DNA from: DASTCZ01 sp963704455
GTDB taxonomy: Bacteria > Acidobacteriota > Terriglobia > Acidiferrales > UBA7541
Assembly: GCA_963704455.1 (NCBI GenBank)
Contig: OY969905.1
Location: 1 to 64,000 of the forward strand
Direction: 5' to 3'
DNA: 64,000 bases
Both the position numbers and the translations under genes were made by a program. Positions 34,291 to 43,295 of this stretch are shown here, piece by piece (the first letter of the stretch is position 1; every line of letters starts with the position of its first letter). The notes below the pieces were generated by a model. That model did not search any database. It was not told the origin of the DNA and worked only from the letters and a program-made list of their open reading frames with translations.

Positions 34291-35985
34291 GTGAAACATT
34301 CGTACCCAACCTCAGAGCCAGTAAAGTTTCTCCTTGAGATGATTCACAATCGTGAGATGGCTTTGCCAGATTTTCAGCGTGACTTCGTATGGGACCCATT
34401 CGCGACGGAGGAGCTGATCGAATCGGTCGTCAGCAACTATCCTGCCGGATCTCTCTTGAGAATAAAGAATGGTACACAGCTATTGTTCCAGCCGAGAGCT
34501 GTCGAGGGTGCGCCGTTACTTGTCAAGGATGCCAGACCATCGTATCTGATTCTTGACGGACAACAAAGGCTCACATCTCTCTATCAGGCCTTATATGGCG
34601 TTGGGGAGCATTATTACTATATGGATCTTGCCGCGTTAGAGATCGGCAAGGACTTAGAGGATTGCGTTTTCTATATGCGATTGGACGACGGAAATGCCAC
34701 CTATGGAACGATCCAACAACAAGCTGCAAGACTCGTGCTCCCGCTGAGTAAGGTATTTGGCGACGGCAATTTCAGTGCTTGGATGAATAAGATTCTCGGG
34801 GAGCGGTGTAAGGACGTGACGCAGATGCTTGATCTCCAAGGGAGGCTCAGTCGTCTTCACGATCAGTGGATTCGTCCCGTAGAGGAGTACGAATTTCCAA
34901 TGGTGACCCTGAATGAGGACACGACTGGTGCTGCGGTCTGTACAATTTTCGAAACTTTGAACAGGACTGGTGTAAAACTCAGCGTTTTCGACCTTTTGAC
35001 TGCCAGATTTTGGGCCGAGGATTTGAACCTCCGCCTACTCTGGGAGGAGGCGCGATCCGATGAGCCCATCATTGAGGACTATGAGATTGACCCGTATTAT
35101 ATTTTGCAAATTGTTGGCCTCCTTGAACCTGGAGTCGATAAGGAAGGGCACACACGAGCTCCATCTATCAAACGTAGCGCAATCCTCGATATGAAAGTAG
35201 AGCAAGCTCGCGCGGGATGGAATACAGCAGTGAACGGGTTGTCGTCGATCTTGAGCATCCTTAGGGATGAGTGCGGTGTTCTTGTATCTGGCTTAATTCC
35301 TTACACGACCATTTTGATTCCAATGGCGGCAGTTTGGGCTTCTCAGCAGAATGTAAAGGGGGCGGAATCAGGCGCTAACAGGATTAAACTGATTAGATGG
35401 TTCTGGTGCTCAGTATTCGGCCAGAAATACGAGAATGCTCCGAATAGTCAGGCGGAAAAGGACTTCTCAGAACTGAAGTCATGGATGAATGATGGTCAGG
35501 AGCCAGAATCCGTAATGACGTTCACCCTTGAATCACTTAGACTTCGCAACGTCAGGCCAAAACAACGAGCGGTCTACCGTGGTGTAATGGCGCTCATATT
35601 GCAAAACGGAGCCCTTGATTTTCAGAAGCGAGGGCCAATTACGTCTCAATTGATCGCCGACAAAAAGAACCCAATCGATGACCATCACATTTTCCCGCGC
35701 GCATATCTAAATAAGAGGGACATTCCGGCTAATCAGCGTGATTGTATTCTGAATCGAACATACATAGATCGCTCGACCAACCACCGCTTGAGCAAGCGGG
35801 CTCCTTCTGATTACTTCGGCGAGATACGACAGAAACACGGCCCACAGCCGACAGATGAATTATTCAGGTCACATTTATTGCCCACAGGGAGTGAATCACC
35901 CCTTCTTAAGGACCAATTTGAAGCATTTCTCGAAAGACGTGAAGAACTGTTAATGGGCCTCATCCGGAAGAAAACGGCCTTGTAA
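34291..35985 (+). CDS. GmrSD-type DUF262/HNH (DUF1524) protein
   Basis: 564 aa. The N-terminal DUF262 domain shows ALPDFQRDFVWDP and the hallmark DGQQRLTSL (from Asp89), proposed to bind and hydrolyse nucleotide. A second DUF262 element is FETLNRTGVKLSVFDLLTARFW. The C-terminus has the HNH-like DUF1524 motif DDHHIFPRAYL (463-473) followed by NRTYIDRSTN. In GmrSD these two parts make a Type IV enzyme that cuts glucosylated or otherwise modified phage DNA. Single-chain fusions like this one are common. Start is GTG 34291 after AAGGAAA. Confidence 0.85.
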   Translation: MKHSYPTSEPVKFLLEMIHNREMALPDFQRDFVWDPFATEELIESVVSNYPAGSLLRIKNGTQLLFQPRAVEGAPLLVKDARPSYLILDGQQRLTSLYQALYGVGEHYYYMDLAALEIGKDLEDCVFYMRLDDGNATYGTIQQQAARLVLPLSKVFGDGNFSAWMNKILGERCKDVTQMLDLQGRLSRLHDQWIRPVEEYEFPMVTLNEDTTGAAVCTIFETLNRTGVKLSVFDLLTARFWAEDLNLRLLWEEARSDEPIIEDYEIDPYYILQIVGLLEPGVDKEGHTRAPSIKRSAILDMKVEQARAGWNTAVNGLSSILSILRDECGVLVSGLIPYTTILIPMAAVWASQQNVKGAESGANRIKLIRWFWCSVFGQKYENAPNSQAEKDFSELKSWMNDGQEPESVMTFTLESLRLRNVRPKQRAVYRGVMALILQNGALDFQKRGPITSQLIADKKNPIDDHHIFPRAYLNKRDIPANQRDCILNRTYIDRSTNHRLSKRAPSDYFGEIRQKHGPQPTDELFRSHLLPTGSESPLLKDQFEAFLERREELLMGLIRKKTAL

Positions 35986-36315
35986 TGTAATTTAGGTGTG
36001 CCACAAACGCGGAAACTCTACCTTATCCGAGTGGCTCTGCCCATCAGCCTCCCACTTCGATGTTCTTGCTTGCTCCTGGCCCGGCTTGTTCGGGATAAAT
36101 CCGCGTTTCGAGATTGCCGCGTCCCGACGGGAAAGACACCCGCCTCCGGTCTTCACTAGCACGCTTCGCGCCACGATAAGCCTGTGTCACTCCGGTGTGC
36201 GACCCGTTCCGACCTGAACGCGCCAACCTCTCCGCTCCTGTTTCCTGTTTCGCGTCCTTGCTCCCTCGGCCCTTTGTGAAGGGAGCAAGAACTCCCCGAA
36301 ACAGGAGAACAGAAA
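35986..36315 (+). promoter_or_regulatory. Structured leader before the ArdC-like gene (hairpins 36235-36307)
   Basis: 330 bp without a gene. Near its end are two nested perfect stems: outer CTCCTGTTTC (36235-36244) with GAAACAGGAG (36298-36307), inner CTTGCTCCCT (36257-36266) with AGGGAGCAAG (36280-36289). The outer right arm contains AGGAG, the ribosome-binding site 8 bp before the start at 36316. Folded RNA would hide that site. Folded single-stranded DNA could instead act as a promoter, as Frpo/ssi elements do in conjugative plasmids. Confidence 0.5.
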
Positions 36316-37137
36316 ATGAAAATCGAACAAGCCAAACAAATCGCAAACAAAGCCATCGACCAACTCAGTCAGGCCCTCGAAAGAGGCCAAAGCGAAACAC
36401 TCACGAACTACCTCGCGGCCATTGGCCGATTCCACCGCTACAGTCTACGAAACGTAATGCTTATCGCAACGCAGAAGCCAACCGCTACGCACGTCGCTGG
36501 CTTTCACGCGTGGCGCACACTTGGACGCTTCGTAAAGAAAGGTGAGCAAGGCATCATGATTCTCGCTCCAATCGCTCGAGCAAAGAATTCAATCAGTGAA
36601 CAGCCCGAAAGGGATGAATCGTCAACGCCAGTCGGCTTCCGCGCAGCGTACGTGTTCGACATCAGCCAAACGGATGGTGAGGAACTTCCTCGACTCAATA
36701 GCGTCAATGGCAATCCGAGTGAATATCGTGAGCGGCTAGGAAAAGTCGTCACTGAGCAAGGCATCGTTCTCGAATACTCAGAGGACATCGCTCCGGCGCG
36801 TGGCACGTCGGCAGGCGGCAAGATTACGTTGCTGCCCGGCCAGTCCGCAGCTGAAGACTTCGCGACGCTCGCACACGAACTGGCGCACGAGATGCTGCAT
36901 CGTGACCAGCGCCGAGCACAGACAACGAAGCGAGTGCGTGAAACCGAAGCGGAGGCGGTTTCATTCGTCGTGTGCAGCGCAATTGGCCTTGAGACTGGCT
37001 CGGCAGCGCAAGATTACATCCAACTCTACGACGGTGATGCCAAACTTCTGGCAGAAAGCTTGGAACACATCCAGCAAACTGCCACTCGAATTCTCAATGC
37101 AATCGGCGCGGAGGAAACCTCCGCGCCGCCGGCCTAG
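36316..37137 (+). CDS. ArdC-like antirestriction protein (ssDNA-binding plus zincin)
   Basis: 273 aa. The N-terminal part fits the ArdC single-strand DNA-binding domain (LAAIGRFHRYSLRNVMLIA; ATHVAGFHAWRTLGRFVKKGE). The C-terminal part is a zinc metallopeptidase-like domain with H187-E-x2-H191 (LAHELAHEMLHR). ArdC proteins protect incoming single-stranded conjugative DNA from host restriction. Such a gene is expected in an ICE carrying several restriction systems. A strong GC-rich hairpin overlaps its 3' end. Confidence 0.8.
   Translation: MKIEQAKQIANKAIDQLSQALERGQSETLTNYLAAIGRFHRYSLRNVMLIATQKPTATHVAGFHAWRTLGRFVKKGEQGIMILAPIARAKNSISEQPERDESSTPVGFRAAYVFDISQTDGEELPRLNSVNGNPSEYRERLGKVVTEQGIVLEYSEDIAPARGTSAGGKITLLPGQSAAEDFATLAHELAHEMLHRDQRRAQTTKRVRETEAEAVSFVVCSAIGLETGSAAQDYIQLYDGDAKLLAESLEHIQQTATRILNAIGAEETSAPPA
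37105..37127. terminator. Strong hairpin at the ArdC gene end
   Basis: GGCGCGGAGG-AAA-CCTCCGCGCC, a perfect 10-bp stem with a 3-nt loop, ending 10 bp before the stop codon. There is no T-run after it, so Rho-independent termination is doubtful; it could stabilise the mRNA. Confidence 0.4.
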
Positions 37138-37223
37138 AGCGCGGCGGTCAATTGAAATTCTTTGTCTGGACTCTGGCGTTCACGGTACTATTATCAGCAA
37201 TCAACATTTTATAGACTGAACAA

Positions 37224-37667
37224 ATGCGTACTCTAAAAATCAGGTGTACAAAGGAATCCCTACTTACAGTCCGTCGAAGCAAGCGATGGACGAGGAGGAT
37301 GGTCTATGTCCTCGCGGCCAATAAGGCCTTCAAATACAAAAGTGGTCGAAAGTCTCATGTCATTTATATAGGCACGACGGGCAAGGGCGGGAACAGACCA
37401 GCGACATCGGCGATACAAAAAGCGAGCGAGGCGTTTAGCGAATTGCGAGGCGTAAAAGAGATTAGGGTACATATCGCAACTTCCAAAGGTCGCAAAGCGA
37501 TGAAAACCTGGGAGCACCTTGAGTCGGCCCTGCTCGCAACATTCAGAGACCTCCATTACGAACTCCCCAAATACAACAAACGAAAAGGTTCCGTAGCACA
37601 TACGGAGGACATCAACTTATTTAGGCTTAAGGCACTTAAGGCAATCATTCTTCAATTTGCTGGCTAG
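37224..37667 (+). CDS. GIY-YIG-like endonuclease domain protein
   Basis: 147 aa. MVYVLAANKAF (YVL at 28-30) and HVIYIGTTGKGG (YIG at 48-50) match the paired strands of the GIY-YIG fold, with the first element relaxed to YVL. A later Glu (WEHLESALLATF) and PKYNKRKG fit the metal-binding Glu and following Asn of the fold. Such small proteins occur in mobile elements as homing-type or repair nucleases. It lies alone between ardC and the zinc-binding gene. Cognate target unknown. Confidence 0.6.
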   Translation: MRTLKIRCTKESLLTVRRSKRWTRRMVYVLAANKAFKYKSGRKSHVIYIGTTGKGGNRPATSAIQKASEAFSELRGVKEIRVHIATSKGRKAMKTWEHLESALLATFRDLHYELPKYNKRKGSVAHTEDINLFRLKALKAIILQFAG

Positions 37668-37795
37668 CGATCCAGACGAAACCTTCACGCGGCTACAAGA
37701 AAAACAAGATGAGGAAATCAATTGCGGCGTTCGAGTATCGAACATTGATATTGGGTGGAGCGCAGACTAAGAGTGGAATGATGAAATGAGACTGA

Positions 37796-38638
37796 ATGGC
37801 GAAACAAAGACCGACAGGTAAGTGCAAGTTGTGTGGCGAAGTGAAACTACTTTGCGATAGCCACTACATGCCGAAACGCATTTATGCATTCTTGGCAGCA
37901 AGGCAGTTGAAGAATCCAAACCCTGTGATGGATGGAAGGGGGGGATTGAGACAAATTTCTGACCAATACCGGGGTTACGTATTCTGTCAGAAGTGCGAAG
38001 ACTTGTTGAACAAGAACGGCGAGAAATGGGTCTTAGCAAACATTCCGAAAGGCTATGATGCGCCCTTCCCATTACAAGATGCACTCGCACCGTTAAATCC
38101 GGTGATTATAGGGAATGACTGCAACGTCTACGATGTTTCCGTAACAAAAGCTTTTGACGTAAAGAAGCTCGTGTATTTCGGAATTAGCGTCTTCTGGAGG
38201 GGAGCCGTACATTGTTGGAAAACGAGCACAGGGCAAGAAGCGCCTACGGTTGATCTGGCCGAATATGAAACGCAGATGCGGGAATTCATACTTGGGATTG
38301 GTCCCTTTCCAAGCAATGTAATTCTGACGATTGATATTTGGCCGTACAAGAAAGTATTACAAGCGATGCAGCCAGTCACGACGGCCAATCTTCAGGCGTG
38401 CGGACGACTGTGGTTCTACGTGCCGGGGCTTACATACTCTCTCTATGTCGGTCCAAACCTCTCGGCGGGGATAAAAGCGATAAATGCAGTTCGAGGAATT
38501 GTAAAGGTTGATCTGGTAACGGGTAAGTCCGTATATGACTACGTTACGATTCCCCTCAAGAACGGGGTTGAGAATCCTAAAATGAAAGATTTGGCTCAAG
38601 AAATCGCTTTCGTGCGTTCACACCTCACTAAGCAGTGA
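37796..38638 (+). CDS. Unknown protein with N-terminal treble-clef-like zinc site
   Basis: 280 aa. The N-terminus has CKLCGEVKLLCDSHYMPKRIY and then FCQKCEDLLNKNGEKW, i.e. two C-x2-C pairs around DSHYMPK, like zinc sites of HNH-type nucleases. I do not see the full HNH catalytic set, so nuclease activity is only a guess. The rest (FGISVFWRGAVHCW; LWFYVPGLTYSLYVGP) is unrecognised. Position in the defence block suggests a role there. Confidence 0.45.
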   Translation: MAKQRPTGKCKLCGEVKLLCDSHYMPKRIYAFLAARQLKNPNPVMDGRGGLRQISDQYRGYVFCQKCEDLLNKNGEKWVLANIPKGYDAPFPLQDALAPLNPVIIGNDCNVYDVSVTKAFDVKKLVYFGISVFWRGAVHCWKTSTGQEAPTVDLAEYETQMREFILGIGPFPSNVILTIDIWPYKKVLQAMQPVTTANLQACGRLWFYVPGLTYSLYVGPNLSAGIKAINAVRGIVKVDLVTGKSVYDYVTIPLKNGVENPKMKDLAQEIAFVRSHLTKQ

Positions 38639-38716
38639 CACAGTGGCGTATTGCTAAGCGGTTGAGGAAACGGCGATGTCCTAATTCTCGCAATACCGGG
38701 TTAGAATCATCGTCGC

Positions 38717-41700
38717 ATGGACGCGTCTCCGGCTAAAAAATTTGAATCCGGCAAAGAGGAAATTGCGAAGCTATGCCGGTACTTCACAACCAACCGTCAA
38801 GCATTCCTCGCTTCCGGCGTCAAAGAGGCCCACGTCCGCCAATCCCTGATCGACCCTCTCTTTGAAGCTCTCGGCTGGGACGTTGGCAACACGGCGATGA
38901 TCGCGCCTCAATATCGCGAAGTGATTCCCGAAGATAGCCTGGATGTTGAGGGACAGCAAAAAGCTCCAGACTACACATTCCGTGTCGGCACGATGCCTAA
39001 GTTTTATGCCGAAGCCAAAAAGTGCGGCGTAAATATTGGTTCCGACCCCGCCCCAGCGTTTCAGCTTCGCCGGTACGGATGGAGCGCCAAACTCCCGGTC
39101 TCTGTTCTCACCGATTTTGAAGAACTCGCGATTTACGATTGCACAATGCGGCCCAGCCCGACTGAGAAGGCCAGCCATGCACGCATCCAGTATCTTCGAT
39201 TCAAGGAATATCCCGACCGTTGGCGCGAATTGTGGGATTTATTTTCACGCGAGGCCGTTTGGTCGGGCGCGTTCGATCAGTATGCCGCTTCAAAACGAAA
39301 GCGCGGAACTTCGGAAGTAGACGAGGAATTCCTCAAGGAAATGGAAGGCTGGCGGCTCGCGCTTGCCAGCAATATCGCTCTGCGGAATAAGAATATTTCT
39401 CTGGATGACCTGAACGCAGCCGTTCAATTGACGATTGACCGCGTTGTGTTCCTCCGCATGGCGGAAGACCGCGGACTGGAACCATACGAGCAGCTTCTGA
39501 AGCTGTGCGAGCGCCCAGACATTTATTTGCGATTCATGCACGATTTATCCCGCCGGGCCGACGAGAAATACAATTCCGGCTTATTCCATTTCCAGAAAGA
39601 AAGCGGGATCTCCGACGAGCCTGACCGGATAACTCCGAAGCTAGTGGTAGACGACAAAGTATTCAGGCCGATACTCCAAAGTCTCTATTTCGCTCACGGC
39701 TCGCCGTACCAGTTCGGCGTCATGCCCGTCGAACTTCTCGGAACTGTTTATGAGCGGTTCTTAGGTAAGGTGATTCGGCTCACGGCTGGACACCAAGCCA
39801 AGCTTGAGGAAAAGCCCGACGTACGCAAGGCGGGAGGGGTCTACTATACCCCTGCCTACATCGTTGAGTACATCGTCAACCACACCGTAGGACAGCAGAT
39901 TGAAGACCAGAGTCCCGCACAACTTGCTGGTTCCAAAGATAAACCGACCTTTCGCGTCTTAGACATGGCTTGCGGAAGCGGCTCATTTCTTTTGGGCGCG
40001 TACCATCGCATTCTAGACTACCACTTAAACTGGTACTCGGAAAATAAGCCGGAAAAATTCAGCAAATCCGTTTATAAGGACGCTCGCAACGGTCATTGGC
40101 GGTTAACTATTGAAGAAAAGAAACGAATCCTAACCACACATATCTTCGGCGTGGACATTGACCCACAGGCAGTTGAAGTCACCAAGCTTTCATTACTGTT
40201 AAAAGTGCTTGAAGGTGAGACAGACCAAAGTCTTTCGTTGAGTCAGCTTGCCTTCGGCGACCGAGCGTTGCCCAACCTGGCGCAAAACATCCGGTGTGGC
40301 AATTCCCTGATCGGGCCGGACTATTTCGCGGGCAAGATGTTTCCGGATTCAGACGAAATGAAACGAGTCAACGCCTTCGATTGGAAGCAGGCTTTTCCCG
40401 CCGCAACGAAGGCCGGAGGATTTGACTGCATCATTGGCAATCCCCCATACATTCGCATTCAGACAATGAAGGAATGGGCACCGTTGGAAGTCGAAATCTA
40501 CAAGAACTCATTCCAAGCCGGGAAGACGGGCAATTACGACATCTACGTTGTTTTTGTGGAGCGGGGGTTGCAGTTGCTGACTCCAAAAGGGCAATTGGGT
40601 TTCATTCTACCCAGTAAGTTTTTTGCGACAGACTATGGCGCGGCCCTGCGTGGGATTATCAGTCGGGCGCGATCACTTCGCAAAGTTGTGGACTTCGGAC
40701 AGGCGCAGGTTTTCGAAGGAGCCAGCAATTATACCTGTCTCTTATTTCTATCCCGTGCGCCAGTGATGGCGGGGACATACGCAAAAGTTGATTCGCCGCT
40801 CATTCTTGCTACTGGAGATGTAAAAGGCACCTCGTTTGAAAGTAAAAGCCTCACAGCCGATTCATGGTTATTTTCTGGGAAGCAGGAGGATTCGGTCTCA
40901 AAAAAGATCTGCCTCGGGTCAATTCCTTTAGGACAATTACCGGCGAGAATTGCGCGCGGCTCAAGTTCGGGGATTGATGATGTATTCATGCTTACCCACC
41001 GCGGAAAAAATCTTTTAACGAGGAATGGACAGGCCGTCAATCTCGAAAGCGATATTTTAAGAACTCCAATTTACGCGACCGACTTTGGGCGGTATCGATT
41101 CGCTCCACATTCGGGCGAATCAATCATATTTCCTTACGATGTTACCGATTTGGGGTATGAGATTAAACCCGAAGCCGTCATGAAACGGAACTTCCCGAAG
41201 GCTTACAACTATCTGCACACTCGGAAGAAGGAACTGGACCGCCGCAAACAGTTTGCGACGTGGTACGGTTTTAGTGCTCCGCGCAATCTCGAGGTTCACG
41301 ACGAGGCACACTTCTTTGTACCGCTATTAGCTGAGAAAGGATCGTTTTGTCGACTGCCGCAAACTAAGCGGGTCTTTTGTTTGATGGCAAGCGGCGGTTT
41401 CAGTGTCACAGTAAGCCCATCTTGCGGACTTTCGCCAAATTACGTTTTGGGATTATTGAATTCGCGGCTTCTATTCTGGCGACTTCGCTCCATCAGCAAT
41501 GTTTTTCGCGGCGGCTGGATTACTTGCACCAAGCAGTATGTGGAAACGCTTCCAATAAAAACAATTAACTTTGAAGATCCCGTTGAAAAATCGCGCCACG
41601 ATCGCATGGTGACAATGGTTGATTCGATACTCGGATTACATAGGCAGCTTGTCACAGCGAAGTCAGTACCGGAGACGGCCATTCTTCAACGGCAGATCGA

Positions 41701-41824
41701 GGCTACTGATCGCCAGATCGACCAGCTCGTTTATCAACACTATGGACTTACCGAACAGGAAGTCGCGCTGATTGAGAACTCATCATCAGAATCGACAGTT
41801 CCAGAGTCCGAAGCTGGCAAGTAG
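38717..41824 (+). CDS. Type IIG restriction-modification enzyme (Eco57I/BREX PglX-like fold)
   Basis: 1035 aa single chain. N-terminal PD-(D/E)XK nuclease: APDYTFRVGTMPKFYAEAKK with Asp85 and Glu99-x-Lys101. Middle gamma-class N6-adenine methylase: YYTPAYIVEYIV, SAM block LDMACGSGSFLLGAY (Asp416) and motif IV GNPPYIRIQT (Asn575). The C-terminal TaqI-like specificity region has SNVFRGGWITCTKQYVETLPI. In one protein it both methylates and cuts; the sequence target is not readable. Compared with PglX it is shorter and keeps an apparent nuclease motif, which favours Type IIG. It is followed 10 bp later by a HEPN-like gene. Confidence 0.88.
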   Translation: MDASPAKKFESGKEEIAKLCRYFTTNRQAFLASGVKEAHVRQSLIDPLFEALGWDVGNTAMIAPQYREVIPEDSLDVEGQQKAPDYTFRVGTMPKFYAEAKKCGVNIGSDPAPAFQLRRYGWSAKLPVSVLTDFEELAIYDCTMRPSPTEKASHARIQYLRFKEYPDRWRELWDLFSREAVWSGAFDQYAASKRKRGTSEVDEEFLKEMEGWRLALASNIALRNKNISLDDLNAAVQLTIDRVVFLRMAEDRGLEPYEQLLKLCERPDIYLRFMHDLSRRADEKYNSGLFHFQKESGISDEPDRITPKLVVDDKVFRPILQSLYFAHGSPYQFGVMPVELLGTVYERFLGKVIRLTAGHQAKLEEKPDVRKAGGVYYTPAYIVEYIVNHTVGQQIEDQSPAQLAGSKDKPTFRVLDMACGSGSFLLGAYHRILDYHLNWYSENKPEKFSKSVYKDARNGHWRLTIEEKKRILTTHIFGVDIDPQAVEVTKLSLLLKVLEGETDQSLSLSQLAFGDRALPNLAQNIRCGNSLIGPDYFAGKMFPDSDEMKRVNAFDWKQAFPAATKAGGFDCIIGNPPYIRIQTMKEWAPLEVEIYKNSFQAGKTGNYDIYVVFVERGLQLLTPKGQLGFILPSKFFATDYGAALRGIISRARSLRKVVDFGQAQVFEGASNYTCLLFLSRAPVMAGTYAKVDSPLILATGDVKGTSFESKSLTADSWLFSGKQEDSVSKKICLGSIPLGQLPARIARGSSSGIDDVFMLTHRGKNLLTRNGQAVNLESDILRTPIYATDFGRYRFAPHSGESIIFPYDVTDLGYEIKPEAVMKRNFPKAYNYLHTRKKELDRRKQFATWYGFSAPRNLEVHDEAHFFVPLLAEKGSFCRLPQTKRVFCLMASGGFSVTVSPSCGLSPNYVLGLLNSRLLFWRLRSISNVFRGGWITCTKQYVETLPIKTINFEDPVEKSRHDRMVTMVDSILGLHRQLVTAKSVPETAILQRQIEATDRQIDQLVYQHYGLTEQEVALIENSSSESTVPESEAGK

Positions 41825-41833
41825 AAGGGTAAA

Positions 41834-42355
41834 GTGAAGCCGAGGATCAGTAGTGGCGAACCGAAGCCATACACCCGAGGATTAGCTGTGTCCGACGATA
41901 TTTACCTCGCCAGTGTTTATCGAATGACTGGAGTGAACTTTTGGATGAGTGCGAAAGTATTGAGCGCGTCGCTTGAGACTAAGTCTGACGGCACTCCTGC
42001 GAAAGTTACAGCCATCCCTTTCTATTTTCTCGTCTCTCATGCTGCGGAATTGTTACTCAAGGCGGCACTATTGAAGAGAGGTTTCACGGAAATAAAATTG
42101 AAGAAGTTTGACTATCGGCACAATCTCGGCTCGCTTCTGGAAGAATTGCAAAAGAGAGGGGCGGCAGTAACTCCTCTTACCGTCGGCCTGATAGGCGGCC
42201 TGCATTCGCAGCATCAGCACCACGCGTTGAGATATACCGCGCTAGTTGACGACGGACAGAAAACTTACATGCCTCCTCCTCACCAATTACATGCCATGCT
42301 TGAAGAATTGCTGCAATTGACGCGGATCTCAGAGCAAGGACTCGAGGCAGACTGA
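41834..42355 (+). CDS. HEPN-like protein downstream of the Type IIG enzyme
   Basis: 173 aa from GTG 41834, 10 bp after the Type IIG stop, so co-transcribed. The helical core ATAIPFYFLVSHAAELLLKA-like (FLVSHAAELLLKAALLKRG) and FDYRHNLGSLLEELQKRG resembles HEPN-type helical bundles. I do not see a clear R-x4-6-H active site, though YRHN is present. It may be an accessory or immunity part of the restriction system, or an independent protein. Confidence 0.5.
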   Translation: MKPRISSGEPKPYTRGLAVSDDIYLASVYRMTGVNFWMSAKVLSASLETKSDGTPAKVTAIPFYFLVSHAAELLLKAALLKRGFTEIKLKKFDYRHNLGSLLEELQKRGAAVTPLTVGLIGGLHSQHQHHALRYTALVDDGQKTYMPPPHQLHAMLEELLQLTRISEQGLEAD

Positions 42356-42515
42356 AGACGTTTTGGCGTTAATCCCGATGTAGGAACAACTTCTCGCGCT
42401 CCTTTGTCCCTTTTAGTCTCGGTCTCGCTGAGAGAATCTGTTTCGGTCCATTTCTTCGTTTCTAGCCTTTCCATTGGGCACTGCTTCGGGATAATTCCTG
42501 CGCCCGGCGGACTTC

Positions 42516-42600
42516 GCGTCTTCTGCTTTTCCGGTTCCTCCCAACAAATCTTCCGAAACAGCGATGAAGATTTCTTGTGTCCCTCCCAAAAAGCAGACGC
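42516..42600 (+). promoter_or_regulatory. Nested-hairpin leader before ssb
   Basis: Outer stem: GCGTC-(TTC)-TGCTTTT (42516-42530) with AAAAGCAGACGC (42589-42600). Inner perfect stem: AAATCTTC (42546-42553) with GAAGATTT (42566-42573). They lie in a 313-bp gene-free stretch (42356-42668) about 70 bp before the ssb start. The same nested layout occurs before ardC and before the 55053 gene. Confidence 0.45.
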
Positions 42601-42668
42601 TCGCCTTGGGAGCAGAATCCGCTCGCTCCGAGGTGCCCCAATTACAAGGGCAGAAACGGAGAAACAAA

Positions 42669-43082
42669 ATGTATCAAAACAGAGTTCATCTCATCGGCTA
42701 TCTCGGCAAGAACCCGGAGGCAAAGACCGCGAAGCAATCGCAACGCAAATACACCGTCTTTTCACTCGCAACCAAGCGCGCCTGGAAGGGCGCTGACGAG
42801 GAATGGCACTCGAAGACCGAGTGGCACCGCATCATCGCCTGGAATGGCTTGGGCGAATATGTTGCGGCGAAGCTGAAGAAGGGCGATCACATCTACATCG
42901 AAGGCACGCTCGTAAGCAGCGTGTACGATAAGAAGATCGGCAAAGGCAAGAACGCGGCCTCAGTGCAGATCACGTTCTGGCAAGTCAAAGCGCAATCAAT
43001 TCGTAAACTGAACCGCGTGAAACCCGCGCAGACGGCAGAGGCTCTGCCGTCCGAGGCAGAAGCCGGAGACGCTCCCTTCTGA
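42669..43082 (+). CDS. ssb: Single-stranded DNA-binding protein
   Basis: 137 aa from ATG 42669. The OB-fold is clear: MYQNRVHLIGYLGKNPEAKT, FSLATKRAWKG, TEWHRIIAWNGLGEYVAAKL, KGDHIYIEGTL. The acidic tail ends GDAPF, similar to the DDxPF protein-interaction tip of bacterial SSBs. An element-borne SSB protects transferred single strands in the recipient. A strong terminator follows the gene. Confidence 0.93.
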   Translation: MYQNRVHLIGYLGKNPEAKTAKQSQRKYTVFSLATKRAWKGADEEWHSKTEWHRIIAWNGLGEYVAAKLKKGDHIYIEGTLVSSVYDKKIGKGKNAASVQITFWQVKAQSIRKLNRVKPAQTAEALPSEAEAGDAPF

Positions 43083-43097
43083 ACGCCGCTCACGCCA

Positions 43098-43127
43098 GGG
43101 GCATCGGCGACAGCCGATGCCCCTTTT
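43098..43127 (+). terminator. Rho-independent terminator after ssb
   Basis: GGGGCATCGGC (43098-43108), loop GACA, GCCGATGCCCC (43113-43123), then TTTT. A perfect 11-bp stem with a short T-run, 16 bp after the ssb stop. The remaining gap to 43296 shows nothing. Confidence 0.88.
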
Positions 43128-43295
43128 GCTTCTTATGGCGGAAATGAACGCCGATCCGAAAAACCATCGCGACTAACACTCGATTCCACCGGGTACTGTT
43201 ACTCGCGTCACGTTCCTCCGAAGGAAACCCTTCACACCCGATTACGCATCCATATGCACAGCAAGGCTAGCAGCGTCGCTCGGTAGGGCGAACCC

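Noticed and set aside
38717..41824. PglX of a BREX system
   Set aside because: No brxA, brxB, brxC, pglZ or brxL neighbours, and an N-terminal PD-(D/E)XK motif fits Type IIG.
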